Shown: one piece after another, positions 1 to 6,884 of the stretch | Numbering within the stretch: the stretch's first letter is position 1 | Layout: every line of letters starts with the position of its first letter | From: Candidatus Sabulitectum sp. | Lineage (GTDB): Bacteria; Fermentibacterota; Fermentibacteria; Fermentibacterales; JCC-6 | Direction of reading: 5' to 3' | NCBI GenBank assembly: GCA_023136985.1 | Contig: JAGLQD010000003.1 | Coordinates: 1-16,203 of the forward strand | DNA length: 16,203 bases | The notes under the pieces: model-generated | What the model saw: the letters and a program-made list of their open reading frames with translations, nothing else | What the model was told of the DNA's origin: nothing | Database searches by the model: none | Program-made: the position numbers and the translations under genes

Positions 1-1
1 A

Positions 2-547
2 GCATCTATCGCTGAAGAATCAGGGATGATCCTTACTGAAAGTGAGTGCGGCAATTACATTGTTGATTCTGTGCAGGGAACTGCTGCCCTGATCAACAGG
101 GCGTGCTGCTCCGGGGCAAGAATATTTAACTGCGTTTCAGTAGAGGATCTGACTTTTAACAACAGCGAGGAAGTAAACGGTGTTGTTATTAACTGGTCTC
201 CTGTTCTTCAGAAGGGCATGATGGTCGACCCGCTTATGACCATGGCCACAGCAGTTCTTGATGCAACTGGCCACCCGGCTGAAATTGCTACAGGACTTGC
301 CTGCAAGAATGGCGTTAAGCTGTTTACAGACACAGGCGGTGTTGTCGGCGAGAGAAGTTTGAATGTAGAGCTCGGGGAAAAGCACACTGTAGAGTATACA
401 GGTCAGGTGTACCCTGGACTTTTTGTCAGCGGCATGAGTGCATGTGCCATTGGCGGAGGGTATAGAATGGGGCCGATCTTTGGGGGAATGCTCTTGTCCG
501 GCAGGAAAGCAGCCAGCCTGATAATAGAAAAATTAGAGAAAAGATAA
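2..547 (+). CDS. thi4: Thi4-family thiazole synthase, C-terminal part
   Basis: Partial gene; the reading frame is open to the left edge, so the N-terminal dinucleotide-binding domain and the true start lie outside. The visible 181 residues match the C-terminal part of the Thi4 / archaeal thiazole synthase family, which makes adenylated thiazole carboxylate from NAD and glycine for thiamine synthesis. Seen: VNGVVINWSPV, VDATGH, the FPGLYVAGM-like segment YPGLFVSGMSACAIGGG, and the C-terminal RMGPIFGGMLLSGRKAA that contacts the dinucleotide. At the position of the sulfur-donating Cys of yeast Thi4 (His in the Methanocaldococcus enzyme) this protein has Met: G-M-M-V-D-P, second Met codon at 221-223. 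It should therefore be a non-suicidal enzyme using external sulfide. It ends 3 nt from the stop codon of the convergent fmdB-like gene. The ATG at 26 is internal, because conserved family sequence continues upstream of it. Family is confident; the exact chemistry is inferred. Confidence 0.9.
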   Translation, partial: ASIAEESGMILTESECGNYIVDSVQGTAALINRACCSGARIFNCVSVEDLTFNNSEEVNGVVINWSPVLQKGMMVDPLMTMATAVLDATGHPAEIATGLACKNGVKLFTDTGGVVGERSLNVELGEKHTVEYTGQVYPGLFVSGMSACAIGGGYRMGPIFGGMLLSGRKAASLIIEKLEKR

Positions 548-550
548 CGG

Positions 551-967
551 TCAGTACAGCCCTGGATCCCTTTGGGGTGAAGGGGCTCCCATTCCGCCTG
601 GACCGCCTTCTTCACTGAAGCCCATTTCTTCCAGCTCCTGTTCGATCTTTTCAGGGTCCTCTCCAGCCTCAAGTCTTCCCAGTGCATGCTCAAGTTCAGG
701 ACCAAGGTCTTCACCCATTTCGTCGGCCATTCGGCGAACAGCTCTGGCCATTGATCTGGGATCATTCTCATCGATGTCAGCCATGTCTGCAGCCATATCA
801 TCATCTGATCTGGATTTTGAAGAAGTGGTTGAGAATTGACTCATAATCCTTTCAAGATCACCCTTCCGGCACTTGGGACACAGTAGATCCTCAGACTTTC
901 TGCTGCCTCTGATCAGAAATTGATATATGGTGTTGCATCCGTTGCAGTAATACTCATAGATTGGCAT
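551..967 (-). CDS. FmdB-type zinc-ribbon protein with acidic C-terminal extension
   Basis: 138-residue small protein. It starts MPIYEYYCNGC, the FmdB/CxxC zinc-ribbon signature, with paired cysteines C8/C11 and C30/C33 expected to bind one zinc. Residues about 55-116 form a charged, helix-prone extension (DPRSMARAVRRM, then EDLGPELEHALGRLEAGEDP) that I recognise from many bacterial FmdB-like proteins. The tail is Gly/Pro-rich. FmdB was named as a putative regulator of formamidase genes, but the role of most members is unknown. I chose the ATG at 965-967, not the upstream in-frame start, because it begins the conserved motif and is preceded by AGGAGG about 6 nt away. Its first codons overlap the 3' end of the DUF89 gene by 14 nt, which suggests translational coupling as the last gene of the pdx operon. 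Confidence 0.85.
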   Translation of the reverse strand: MPIYEYYCNGCNTIYQFLIRGSRKSEDLLCPKCRKGDLERIMSQFSTTSSKSRSDDDMAADMADIDENDPRSMARAVRRMADEMGEDLGPELEHALGRLEAGEDPEKIEQELEEMGFSEEGGPGGMGAPSPQRDPGLY

Positions 968-1832
968 TTTTGCCTCCTGCGTTAATAAAGCGACTGAATA
1001 CCCCGCCGCCCAATGCAATTCCCGTTGCACGGGAAACAACCGGGCATTTCACAACAAAGGAATGATAAACCCTTGGATCATTTATACCAAACAGACTTTC
1101 CAGATTACCCTGACCTTTCGCAAGAATGATATCAGCAGATTCATATGTCTCTCGGGCTTTTCCGCTGAGCATATCTGGAATTACTCCTGGAACATCAATA
1201 CCGCTTGAGATCAAATCAGCTACTTCATGGAGCCCGGCCATTTCAGCATCCTTCAGAGTTGCATCGTTCATAACCGGGTGTTCCCTGGTCATATAGAATT
1301 TTCCGCCTTTGAAGGAAGTAAGATCCAGAAAGAGCTTGTCCATAACAGTTTCTCCTGCATTGTCCCCCAGCACCAGAAGAGTATCCGCTTCATATAGAGA
1401 AGTGAGGAAGTGACTGGTCTGATCAACAGACAGGGGAGAGGCAAGAACGGTTACAAGTTCTTGAATTTCCGGCAGGGGAACTCCCTGGCCCACATCAATA
1501 AGATTACACCATGTACCAGCAGAAAGTGCCCTTGATTCAGGGGCTGAAGATTGCATGAAGACTTTTTTCAGTTCATCGTACTGCAGAAGCATTTCTCTGG
1601 TGAAGTGTTCTTTTTCCAGAAGAAAAATATCATTGCCAGTCAACGATCTTTCCCGAAGAATAGCCCATGATTCCGAGCCGGCCAGAGGTGGTGTGATCTT
1701 TAATTCAAGATTTGTTTCTACAATCCCGATTAGTTTCTCATAATCCGCAGAAGAAAGACCTGCTCTGTTAACAAAATCAGAAAAGCCTTTCTTGAAGCAG
1801 TTGAGGCACTCAATGCCCGGGCTTAGAGCCAA
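954..1832 (-). CDS. DUF89 metal-dependent (damage-control type) phosphatase
   Basis: 292 residues, with the hallmarks of the DUF89 / ARMT1-like family. These are a Cys pair near the N-terminus (C9, C12), the metal site GDNAGE (D157, N158), NDAT followed by D195, and the substrate-site motif KGQGNLES (K239, N243, E245). Characterised members are metal-dependent phosphatases acting on sugar phosphates or on oxidised or misplaced phosphometabolites; the substrate here cannot be read from sequence. The start is a TTG at 1830-1832: it gives the expected N-terminal length and Cys motif, GAGGA lies about 9 nt upstream, and no suitable ATG is near. It overlaps the 3' end of pdxT by 23 nt and the start of the zinc-ribbon gene by 14 nt, so it is in the same transcription unit as PLP synthase. 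That context suggests it handles a phosphosugar or PLP-related by-product (inference). Confidence 0.85.
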   Translation of the reverse strand: MALSPGIECLNCFKKGFSDFVNRAGLSSADYEKLIGIVETNLELKITPPLAGSESWAILRERSLTGNDIFLLEKEHFTREMLLQYDELKKVFMQSSAPESRALSAGTWCNLIDVGQGVPLPEIQELVTVLASPLSVDQTSHFLTSLYEADTLLVLGDNAGETVMDKLFLDLTSFKGGKFYMTREHPVMNDATLKDAEMAGLHEVADLISSGIDVPGVIPDMLSGKARETYESADIILAKGQGNLESLFGINDPRVYHSFVVKCPVVSRATGIALGGGVFSRFINAGGKNANL

Positions 1833-2412
1833 TTACAGCTTCCTCTATGAACATACGGTGAATTCTTGCGTCATTTGTTAATTCCGGATGAAAACTGCTG
1901 AGCCAGATATTTCCACACCTGATGAATACTGCTCCTTCGTTGACTGAACACAACACTTCAGCATCAGGGGAGAGAGGGTAGAGAAGCGGTGCTCTGATGA
2001 ACACACCTGGAAAAGGATTGTCGAGACCTTTTATGAGCAGCTCTTCCTGAAAACTGGAAGCTTGTCTTCCAAAGCTGTTTCTCTCTGCGCGCACAGCAGC
2101 AAGCTCAAGGCTTGGCTGGTTAACTTTATGGTTCTTCTCGGTTATCTCATTGGACAACAGAATGGAACCGGCGCAGGTACCCCATATGGGAGTACCTGAA
2201 CCGGCGAGTTCTTTTATGGGAGATATCAATTGCCATCTTGAGAGCAATTTGATCAGTACTGTTGATTCGCCGCCAGGTATGATCAGACCATCTATTCCGT
2301 GAAGATTCTGCGGGGTACGAACCGAAACGGTTTTACATCCAATGTTAAGCAACATCTGAAGATGCTCTGAAACTCCGCCCTGCAGGGCGATAACACCAAT
2401 ACGGGGATTCAT
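1810..2412 (-). CDS. pdxT: Pyridoxal 5'-phosphate synthase glutaminase subunit
   Basis: 200 residues, the normal length for PdxT, the class I glutamine amidotransferase that supplies ammonia to PdxS in DXP-independent PLP synthesis. The N-terminus IGVIALQGGVSEH, the oxyanion region IIPGGEST (residues 45-51), the nucleophile elbow GTCAGS (Cys80), RNSFGRQ (111-117) and the catalytic pair His175/Glu177 in SFHPE are all present, so the triad is intact. An in-frame extension to 2508 is shadow sequence inside pdxS; the ATG at 2410-2412 begins the conserved strand. It lies 1 nt after the pdxS stop codon, and its Shine-Dalgarno-like AGAGG lies within the pdxS 3' end, so translation is probably coupled to pdxS. 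The 3' end overlaps the DUF89 gene. Confidence 0.96.
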   Translation of the reverse strand: MNPRIGVIALQGGVSEHLQMLLNIGCKTVSVRTPQNLHGIDGLIIPGGESTVLIKLLSRWQLISPIKELAGSGTPIWGTCAGSILLSNEITEKNHKVNQPSLELAAVRAERNSFGRQASSFQEELLIKGLDNPFPGVFIRAPLLYPLSPDAEVLCSVNEGAVFIRCGNIWLSSFHPELTNDARIHRMFIEEAVIGSKPGH

Positions 2413-2413
2413 G

Positions 2414-3307
2414 TTACCAGCCTCTGTCTGCCATTCTCTCATTTTCTGGAATAGTCGAAATGTTGATTCCCACCATTGCTTCCCCGAGACCGGCACTGAC
2501 TTTTGCAATAACCGCTGGATCGTTGAACTGGCTTACCGCTTCAACTATGGCCTTTGCTCTTACAGCGGGGTTACCGCTTTTAAAGATGCCACTGCCAACA
2601 AAAACACCATCCAGCCCAAGCTGCATCATAAGAGCAGCATCAGACGGTGTAGCAATTCCACCGGCTGCAAAGTTTACCACAGGAAGTTTGCCGTTCTCGT
2701 GAACATATTTAACAAGCTCGTAAGGGGCACCCATGTTTTTAGCAATGGACATCAGTTCCTCAAAAGGGGTTGCCTGAAGCATTCTGATCTCTCCCAGCAC
2801 TGAGCGTGCGTGGCGAACGGCTTCAACAACATTGCCGGTACCGGCTTCACCCTTGGTACGAATCATGGCAGCGCCTTCTGTAATTCTTCTGAGAGCCTCT
2901 GCAAGAACTGTTGCTCCGCAGACAAAAGGAACCTTGTAGTTCCATTTGTCCACATGATTCGCTTCATCAGCAGGAGTAAGAACCTCTGATTCATCAATGA
3001 AATCGATATCAAGAGCCTGGAGAACCTGTGCTTCAACAAAGTGACCGATACGGCACTTTGCCATTACAGGAATAGTTACTACTGCTTGAATTCCCTTTAT
3101 CATATCGGGGTCAGACATTCTAGCCACACCACCCTGGGTTCTTATATCGGCAGGAACCCTTTCAAGCGCCATTACGGCCACAGCGCCTGCTTCCTGAGCT
3201 ATCAGCGCCTGCTCGGCATTGATAACATCCATGATCACGCCGCCTTTAAGCATCTGCGCATGACCAGTCTTAACTTTCCATGTACCATCATCGCGAATAA
3301 AACTCAT
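2414..3307 (-). CDS. pdxS: Pyridoxal 5'-phosphate synthase lyase subunit
   Basis: 297 residues, full length for PdxS (SNZ family). It is the (beta/alpha)8 synthase that condenses a pentose 5-phosphate, glyceraldehyde 3-phosphate and ammonia into PLP; it normally forms a dodecamer carrying twelve PdxT. Visible landmarks are LKGGVIMDV with catalytic Asp27, MALERVPADIR, MAKCRIGHFVEAQ with the imine-forming Lys84, TKGEAGTGN with the second Lys152, and the phosphate-binding NFAAGGIATPSDAA and GLDGVFVGSGIFKS segments. I chose the ATG at 3305-3307 because it begins the conserved MSFIRDDGTW-type N-terminus and has GAGGT about 7 nt upstream. It starts only 4 nt after the stop of a small secreted-protein gene and is followed after 1 nt by pdxT. 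No key residue is missing. Confidence 0.97.
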   Translation of the reverse strand: MSFIRDDGTWKVKTGHAQMLKGGVIMDVINAEQALIAQEAGAVAVMALERVPADIRTQGGVARMSDPDMIKGIQAVVTIPVMAKCRIGHFVEAQVLQALDIDFIDESEVLTPADEANHVDKWNYKVPFVCGATVLAEALRRITEGAAMIRTKGEAGTGNVVEAVRHARSVLGEIRMLQATPFEELMSIAKNMGAPYELVKYVHENGKLPVVNFAAGGIATPSDAALMMQLGLDGVFVGSGIFKSGNPAVRAKAIVEAVSQFNDPAVIAKVSAGLGEAMVGINISTIPENERMADRGW

Positions 3308-3311
3308 AATA

Positions 3312-3731
3312 TTACCTCGTAGATTGAACGGACTCAAGTAATTCCTCGCCGGTGGTTTCCCATCTGGCGAAGGAGGCCAAAAGCAACTCTTCCACTTCGT
3401 CTGAAGTGGCAAGTGATCCAACCGCTTTGCGGAAGATGTTGATACAATCAGCTGAAGACTTCAGATATGCGGTCCAGAGCTCGGCTACTTCAACTGGCAA
3501 AAGATGCTTTTCACAGAGAATGGCTGCATCAAATGCCGCTTCCGCTCTAAGAATAGCCGTTCCAGCCATAAACAGCCCGGCAGAATTGTTACTTCTGCCT
3601 TCTATCATGTATACCCACGCATCCATAAGCCCTGCTACTTCACGGTCGAGAGAACTGAATATCTCCGGACTCAGAGGCTGGGCAAGTGCGGAAACCGCAA
3701 AAATTAGAAGTACTGACAACTGTTTCATCAT
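3312..3731 (-). CDS. Small secreted protein of unknown function, first gene of the pdx operon
   Basis: About 139 residues; I do not recognise the family. The N-terminus is a textbook Sec signal peptide: MMKQ, a hydrophobic run LSVLLIFAVSALA, and a likely cut after ALA before QPLS. The mature part is mostly helical, rich in Ala, Leu and Glu, and holds two cysteines (in AILCEKH and SADCINIF). It has no membrane segment, so a periplasmic helical protein is likely. The start is one of two adjacent ATGs (3731 or 3728). An in-frame TTG at 3746 would add residues before the signal peptide and is less likely. No strong ribosome binding site is visible. The stop is 4 nt before pdxS, which places an exported protein at the head of a cytosolic cofactor operon. 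Confidence 0.75.
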   Translation of the reverse strand: MMKQLSVLLIFAVSALAQPLSPEIFSSLDREVAGLMDAWVYMIEGRSNNSAGLFMAGTAILRAEAAFDAAILCEKHLLPVEVAELWTAYLKSSADCINIFRKAVGSLATSDEVEELLLASFARWETTGEELLESVQSTR

Positions 3732-3771
3732 ACCCGTAACATACAACAGACAACAGCATGCCGGAAGGCGT

Positions 3772-3799
3772 TTACACTTTGCTCTCTGTGTTGTATTAT
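3772..3799 (+). promoter_or_regulatory. Candidate sigma-70-type promoter for the 3840 gene
   Basis: TTTACA at 3772-3777 and TATTAT at 3794-3799 are separated by 16 nt, a good -35/-10 arrangement. The next gene starts about 40 nt downstream of the -10. The core TTGTATTAT recurs in the candidate promoters at 6857-6865 and 7323-7331 (minus strand). Found by eye; no start-site data. Confidence 0.55.
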
Positions 3800-3839
3800 G
3801 TGGGGTCGATTCTAAAAAAGCTTGTTCATGGAGGAGTTT

Positions 3840-4214
3840 GTGAAGTTAGTTGCACTTCTTGCAGTTGTTTTCTGTTTCTTTGCTCATGGCGGTAGTATTC
3901 ACGACTACTTACTCAGAGGTATTCCGGTCTCTTCCGCTATACTCTCGGAGGAATTGCTCATGGTGGAGATGGAAGGAAGTCTTGCACAGGGAGACACGCT
4001 TTTAAAGCATTACGGTGGTGTGTTCTTTCTTCTGGCAGACAGTATTTCATCAGGCTGGTCTGTGGTCGGGCTTCAGGTTAACATACCCGGGGCCTCTCTA
4101 ATTCTTTTTCGCGAGGATGTTTTCAGTGCTGTGGAACGGATGCAGCAGGGGCTTTCCGAAGAAGTTCTTGCAGGCTGGATTCTTGAACACACCTGGGTAA
4201 CAAGAAACGAGTAA
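3840..4214 (+). CDS. Small secreted protein of unknown function
   Basis: 124 residues from a GTG start at 3840-3842. I prefer this start over the in-frame ATG at 3828 and TTG at 3822. GGAGGAG (3830-3836) is then correctly placed as ribosome binding site, and the protein begins directly with a Sec signal peptide: MKLV, then a hydrophobic run to about residue 15 (FCFFA). The mature part contains YGGVFFLLADSISSGW and VNIPGASLILF, suggesting beta-strands, then an amphipathic helical end (FSAVERMQQGLSEEVLAGW). No cysteine remains after cleavage and there is no lipobox. I do not recognise the family. It is divergent from the pdx operon, whose first gene is also a small exported protein. It ends flush against the stop codon of the convergent sugar transferase gene, with zero bases between. 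Confidence 0.7.
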   Translation: MKLVALLAVVFCFFAHGGSIHDYLLRGIPVSSAILSEELLMVEMEGSLAQGDTLLKHYGGVFFLLADSISSGWSVVGLQVNIPGASLILFREDVFSAVERMQQGLSEEVLAGWILEHTWVTRNE

Positions 4215-5654
4215 CTACAGCCCGCCTTTTCCAAAAAGCACCACTGGAACAGTCTTCATCATCAGTCTGAAATCCAGTGAATGTGATTTGTCTATTGTGT
4301 AAAGAAAGTCAAGGAACTGAGCCTGATTGAACGGAAGCCTGCTTCTGCCGTACACCTGCCAAATCCCGGTAAGACCGGGTTTAACTGTGAATCTTCTTCT
4401 CTGCCAGCCATTGTAGTGTTCCAGTTCATACTGGATACATGGCCTTGGCCCCACCATGGCCATTTCACCTTTAAGAACATTAACCAGCTGAGGAAGTTCA
4501 TCAATTGATGTTTTTCTTATGATTTTTCCTATTACTGTAACTCTTGATGTCTGGTTCAACTTGAAAGTTTCACCTTTTCCCACAGCGGTTTTTCCGTTGG
4601 CGTAGTCGTTAAAATATTTTTTGTGTGCCAGGATGTTGCTCTCGCCCTCTTTCATGGAGCGGAATTTAAGAAAGCCGAAAGCCTTAAGGTTTTTACCTAC
4701 TCGTTCCTGTTTGAAGAGAATTCTACCCTTGCTTGTGAGCTTTACAGATAATGCTGTTGCAAGAAAGACAGGTGACAAAAGAACAAGTCCTGTGAAGGAA
4801 AGCAAAATGTCACTGAGTCTTCTATGGGAAATCTCAATTGGTCGCTTGCCTTTCTTGAGGAAGGTCAGTGCTCCATAATCACTGAGACTGAACCATGGAT
4901 CAAAATATCCCAGATCCAGAATCCCAGGAGCATAAATAACAAATGGAACACCGGCGTCATTAAGCATAATGCTGCAGTTCGCAATACAATCAAAGTCGTG
5001 AGTCTGGTCAAAAAGAATAATAGCACCGCTGCAGTTCTTGATTCTCATTTGTTCCAGAACAAGCTGTGTTAACTCGTCCGGGTCAGCAGGAAGAGCTTCA
5101 GGCCATTGAACTACTCTCTGGTCTGAAGCGTACACAGAGGATCTGCGCAGCAGGGTTGCTATGCTTTTGTTTCTTGAAGGGTTACCGGCAATAAGGAGAT
5201 TGGATCTGGAACTTCTTTTACCGCCGTAGAAAGACTTGAAAAGACCTGGCAGGATCATCATTTTAAAAGTCAGGGTTACAATCAGCCAGGCCAACATATT
5301 GAAAACTATCACAAACCTGCTGTCGATGAAAAGAAGTCTACTTTCTTTAAACAAAAAAAGCAAAAGCATGAATGAACCTGTGACAATCAGCGTCATTCTC
5401 AGTGTTCTGTAAAGCAGCATGGATCTGTTCAATGTTGTTCTTATTGAATACAGATTTTCCATAACCGATATTACATAATAGCCAAGCATGAAAAATGAAG
5501 CTGTGCCCAGGAACTCAGTAACAGGGAACGCAGAAAAACGACCGAATCTAATAAAAACAGCTATAGCAAGAGCAATGGCAACGGTGAAGAAATCAGTGAT
5601 CACCGCTGCCATATAGTACCTTGTGTTCAGAGAAAGAGTCTTTGTTTCAGCCAC
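4215..5654 (-). CDS. Polyprenyl-phosphate sugar phosphotransferase (initiating glycosyltransferase)
   Basis: 479 residues with the layout of WbaP/WcaJ-type polyprenyl glycosylphosphotransferases. These move a sugar-1-phosphate from a nucleotide sugar to undecaprenyl phosphate at the inner face of the membrane, the first step of capsule, exopolysaccharide or O-antigen synthesis. Four hydrophobic segments lie at about 13-35, 49-67, 86-104 and 114-134. A soluble Rossmann-like region follows (about 150-250), then a re-entrant membrane helix near 280-303 containing LLSPVF, and the catalytic Bac_transf domain to the end. Motifs: KFRSM (330-334), the Asp-Glu dyad in SIDELPQ (D385, E386), GEMAMVGPRP, and KPGLTGIWQVYGRS. 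The start is a GTG at 5652-5654, preceded by AGAGG about 6 nt away and 1 nt after the stop of the aminotransferase gene, so the two are co-transcribed and probably coupled. The donor sugar cannot be told. Confidence 0.93.
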   Translation of the reverse strand: MAETKTLSLNTRYYMAAVITDFFTVAIALAIAVFIRFGRFSAFPVTEFLGTASFFMLGYYVISVMENLYSIRTTLNRSMLLYRTLRMTLIVTGSFMLLLFLFKESRLLFIDSRFVIVFNMLAWLIVTLTFKMMILPGLFKSFYGGKRSSRSNLLIAGNPSRNKSIATLLRRSSVYASDQRVVQWPEALPADPDELTQLVLEQMRIKNCSGAIILFDQTHDFDCIANCSIMLNDAGVPFVIYAPGILDLGYFDPWFSLSDYGALTFLKKGKRPIEISHRRLSDILLSFTGLVLLSPVFLATALSVKLTSKGRILFKQERVGKNLKAFGFLKFRSMKEGESNILAHKKYFNDYANGKTAVGKGETFKLNQTSRVTVIGKIIRKTSIDELPQLVNVLKGEMAMVGPRPCIQYELEHYNGWQRRRFTVKPGLTGIWQVYGRSRLPFNQAQFLDFLYTIDKSHSLDFRLMMKTVPVVLFGKGGL

Positions 5655-5655
5655 T

Positions 5656-6804
5656 CTAGCCTCTCTTGAAGAAATCTTTCATTCCGGAAGCAACTTCAAT
5701 CTGCTGCTCCTCTGTAAGCTCAGGGAACATGGGCAAAGTCATGTTCTCGTACGCATTTTTTTCGCAGACTGGAAAGTCGCCTTTCCGGTATCCCAGGTAT
5801 TCGTATGCCTTCTGGGTATGAAGAGGCTCCGGGTAGTGGAGGCCTGCACCAATCTTCATTCCTGCAAGGTATTCTCTCAGCTCATTCCTCTGCGGAGTGT
5901 GAATTGCATAGAGATGGAATACATGCCTGGTGTCGTGAACAGTAACAGGCAACTGAACAGGAAGGTCTTTCAGCAGTGAGTTGTATCTAGCTGCTGCAGC
6001 AATTCTGTTGCTGTTCCACTGGTGTATGTACTTTGTTTTCACTCCCAGAACCGCTCCCTGAAAAGCACTCATTCTGTAGTTGTGCCCGATAAAGTTGTAG
6101 AAGTACTTCTCCTGTGAACCATGATCACGCAGGGTTCTCATTCTTGCGGCTATTTCATCATTGTCTGTTGTAATAGCGCCGCCTTCGCCGTAGGCACCCA
6201 TATTTTTACCCGGGTAGAAACTGAAACTGGCAACATCACCAAAACTGCCGGTCATCTGCCCGAATCTTGAGCCGTCATGGGACTGTGCAGCATCCTCATA
6301 GAGGAAAAGACCGTACTTGTCTGCTATTTTCTGAAGAGCCTTATAGTCCGCAGGCTGTCCGTAAAGGTCTACTCCCACGATTCCTTTGATAACTGCTCCT
6401 GTTTTTGGATCAACAGGTTTTCCTGTAGAAGAGCATCCAGCCAGAAATTCTTCAGTCTTTTCCGGTGAAAGATTCCATGTAACCGGGTCAGCGTCTACGA
6501 AAACTGGAACATGTCCAGCCAGAACAATACCCTCAGCGGTGGCTGTGAATGTGTTGGGCGGTGTTATAAGACCACTTCCAGCTGGAAGATCTGTAGCCCA
6601 TATCATTCCGTGAACAGCAGCGGTTCCACTGGAAAGTGCCACACAGTGTTTCACTCCGCACAGAGCAGCAAACTTTTCTTCGAAGTTTTTTACTTTAGGT
6701 CCCAGAACATAATAACAGGTTTCCAGTACATCTTCTATTTCCGGTTTGACTTCATCTTTTATCTGAAGGTACTGAGCTTTCAGGTCAAGAAATGGTACTG
6801 CCAT
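5656..6804 (-). CDS. DegT/DnrJ/EryC1/StrS-family PLP-dependent sugar aminotransferase
   Basis: 382 residues, full length for the family that converts nucleotide-linked keto sugars to amino sugars with glutamate as usual donor. Seen: N-terminal VPFLDLKAQY, ALSSGTAAVHG (phosphate site near residues 59-63), TPPNTFTATA, YEDAAQSHDG with Asp171 expected to bind the pyridine nitrogen, SFSFYPGKNMGAYGEGG with Lys200 as the PLP lysine, and HNYRMSAFQGAVL. The C-terminal half carries GLHYPEPLH and LPMFPELT, also typical. The ATG at 6802-6804 has AAAGG about 10 nt upstream. A candidate promoter sits about 50 nt upstream. The gene directly precedes the polyprenyl sugar phosphotransferase, suggesting that the amino sugar made is used for a surface glycan. 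Resemblance to ArnB/WecE/PerA/FdtB-like enzymes does not fix the substrate. PLP for this enzyme could come from the nearby pdxST. Confidence 0.93.
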   Translation of the reverse strand: MAVPFLDLKAQYLQIKDEVKPEIEDVLETCYYVLGPKVKNFEEKFAALCGVKHCVALSSGTAAVHGMIWATDLPAGSGLITPPNTFTATAEGIVLAGHVPVFVDADPVTWNLSPEKTEEFLAGCSSTGKPVDPKTGAVIKGIVGVDLYGQPADYKALQKIADKYGLFLYEDAAQSHDGSRFGQMTGSFGDVASFSFYPGKNMGAYGEGGAITTDNDEIAARMRTLRDHGSQEKYFYNFIGHNYRMSAFQGAVLGVKTKYIHQWNSNRIAAAARYNSLLKDLPVQLPVTVHDTRHVFHLYAIHTPQRNELREYLAGMKIGAGLHYPEPLHTQKAYEYLGYRKGDFPVCEKNAYENMTLPMFPELTEEQQIEVASGMKDFFKRG

Positions 6805-6856
6805 TGTCGTTGTGCCTTTCTTTATTTACTTTGAATCGTAACAAAAACATTACTGT

Positions 6857-6884
6857 ATAATACAATGCTATCTCTTTTTTTCAA
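6857..6884 (-). promoter_or_regulatory. Candidate promoter for the aminotransferase - sugar transferase pair
   Basis: On the minus strand TTGAAA (6879-6884) and TATTAT (6857-6862) are 16 nt apart, giving a start near 6850 and a leader of about 45 nt before the ATG at 6804. The -35 overlaps the stop codon region of the upstream EamA gene. The -10 core TTGTATTAT is identical to that before the 3840 gene. Confidence 0.5.

Noticed and set aside
2411..2803. Plus-strand ORF of 130 codons opposite pdxS/pdxT
   Set aside because: Antisense shadow of well-established pdxS; no family similarity and no upstream signals.
3352..3843. Plus-strand ORF of 163 codons opposite the small secreted-protein gene
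   Set aside because: The opposite strand has a clear signal peptide and operon spacing; this frame is Ser/Ala-rich low-complexity shadow.
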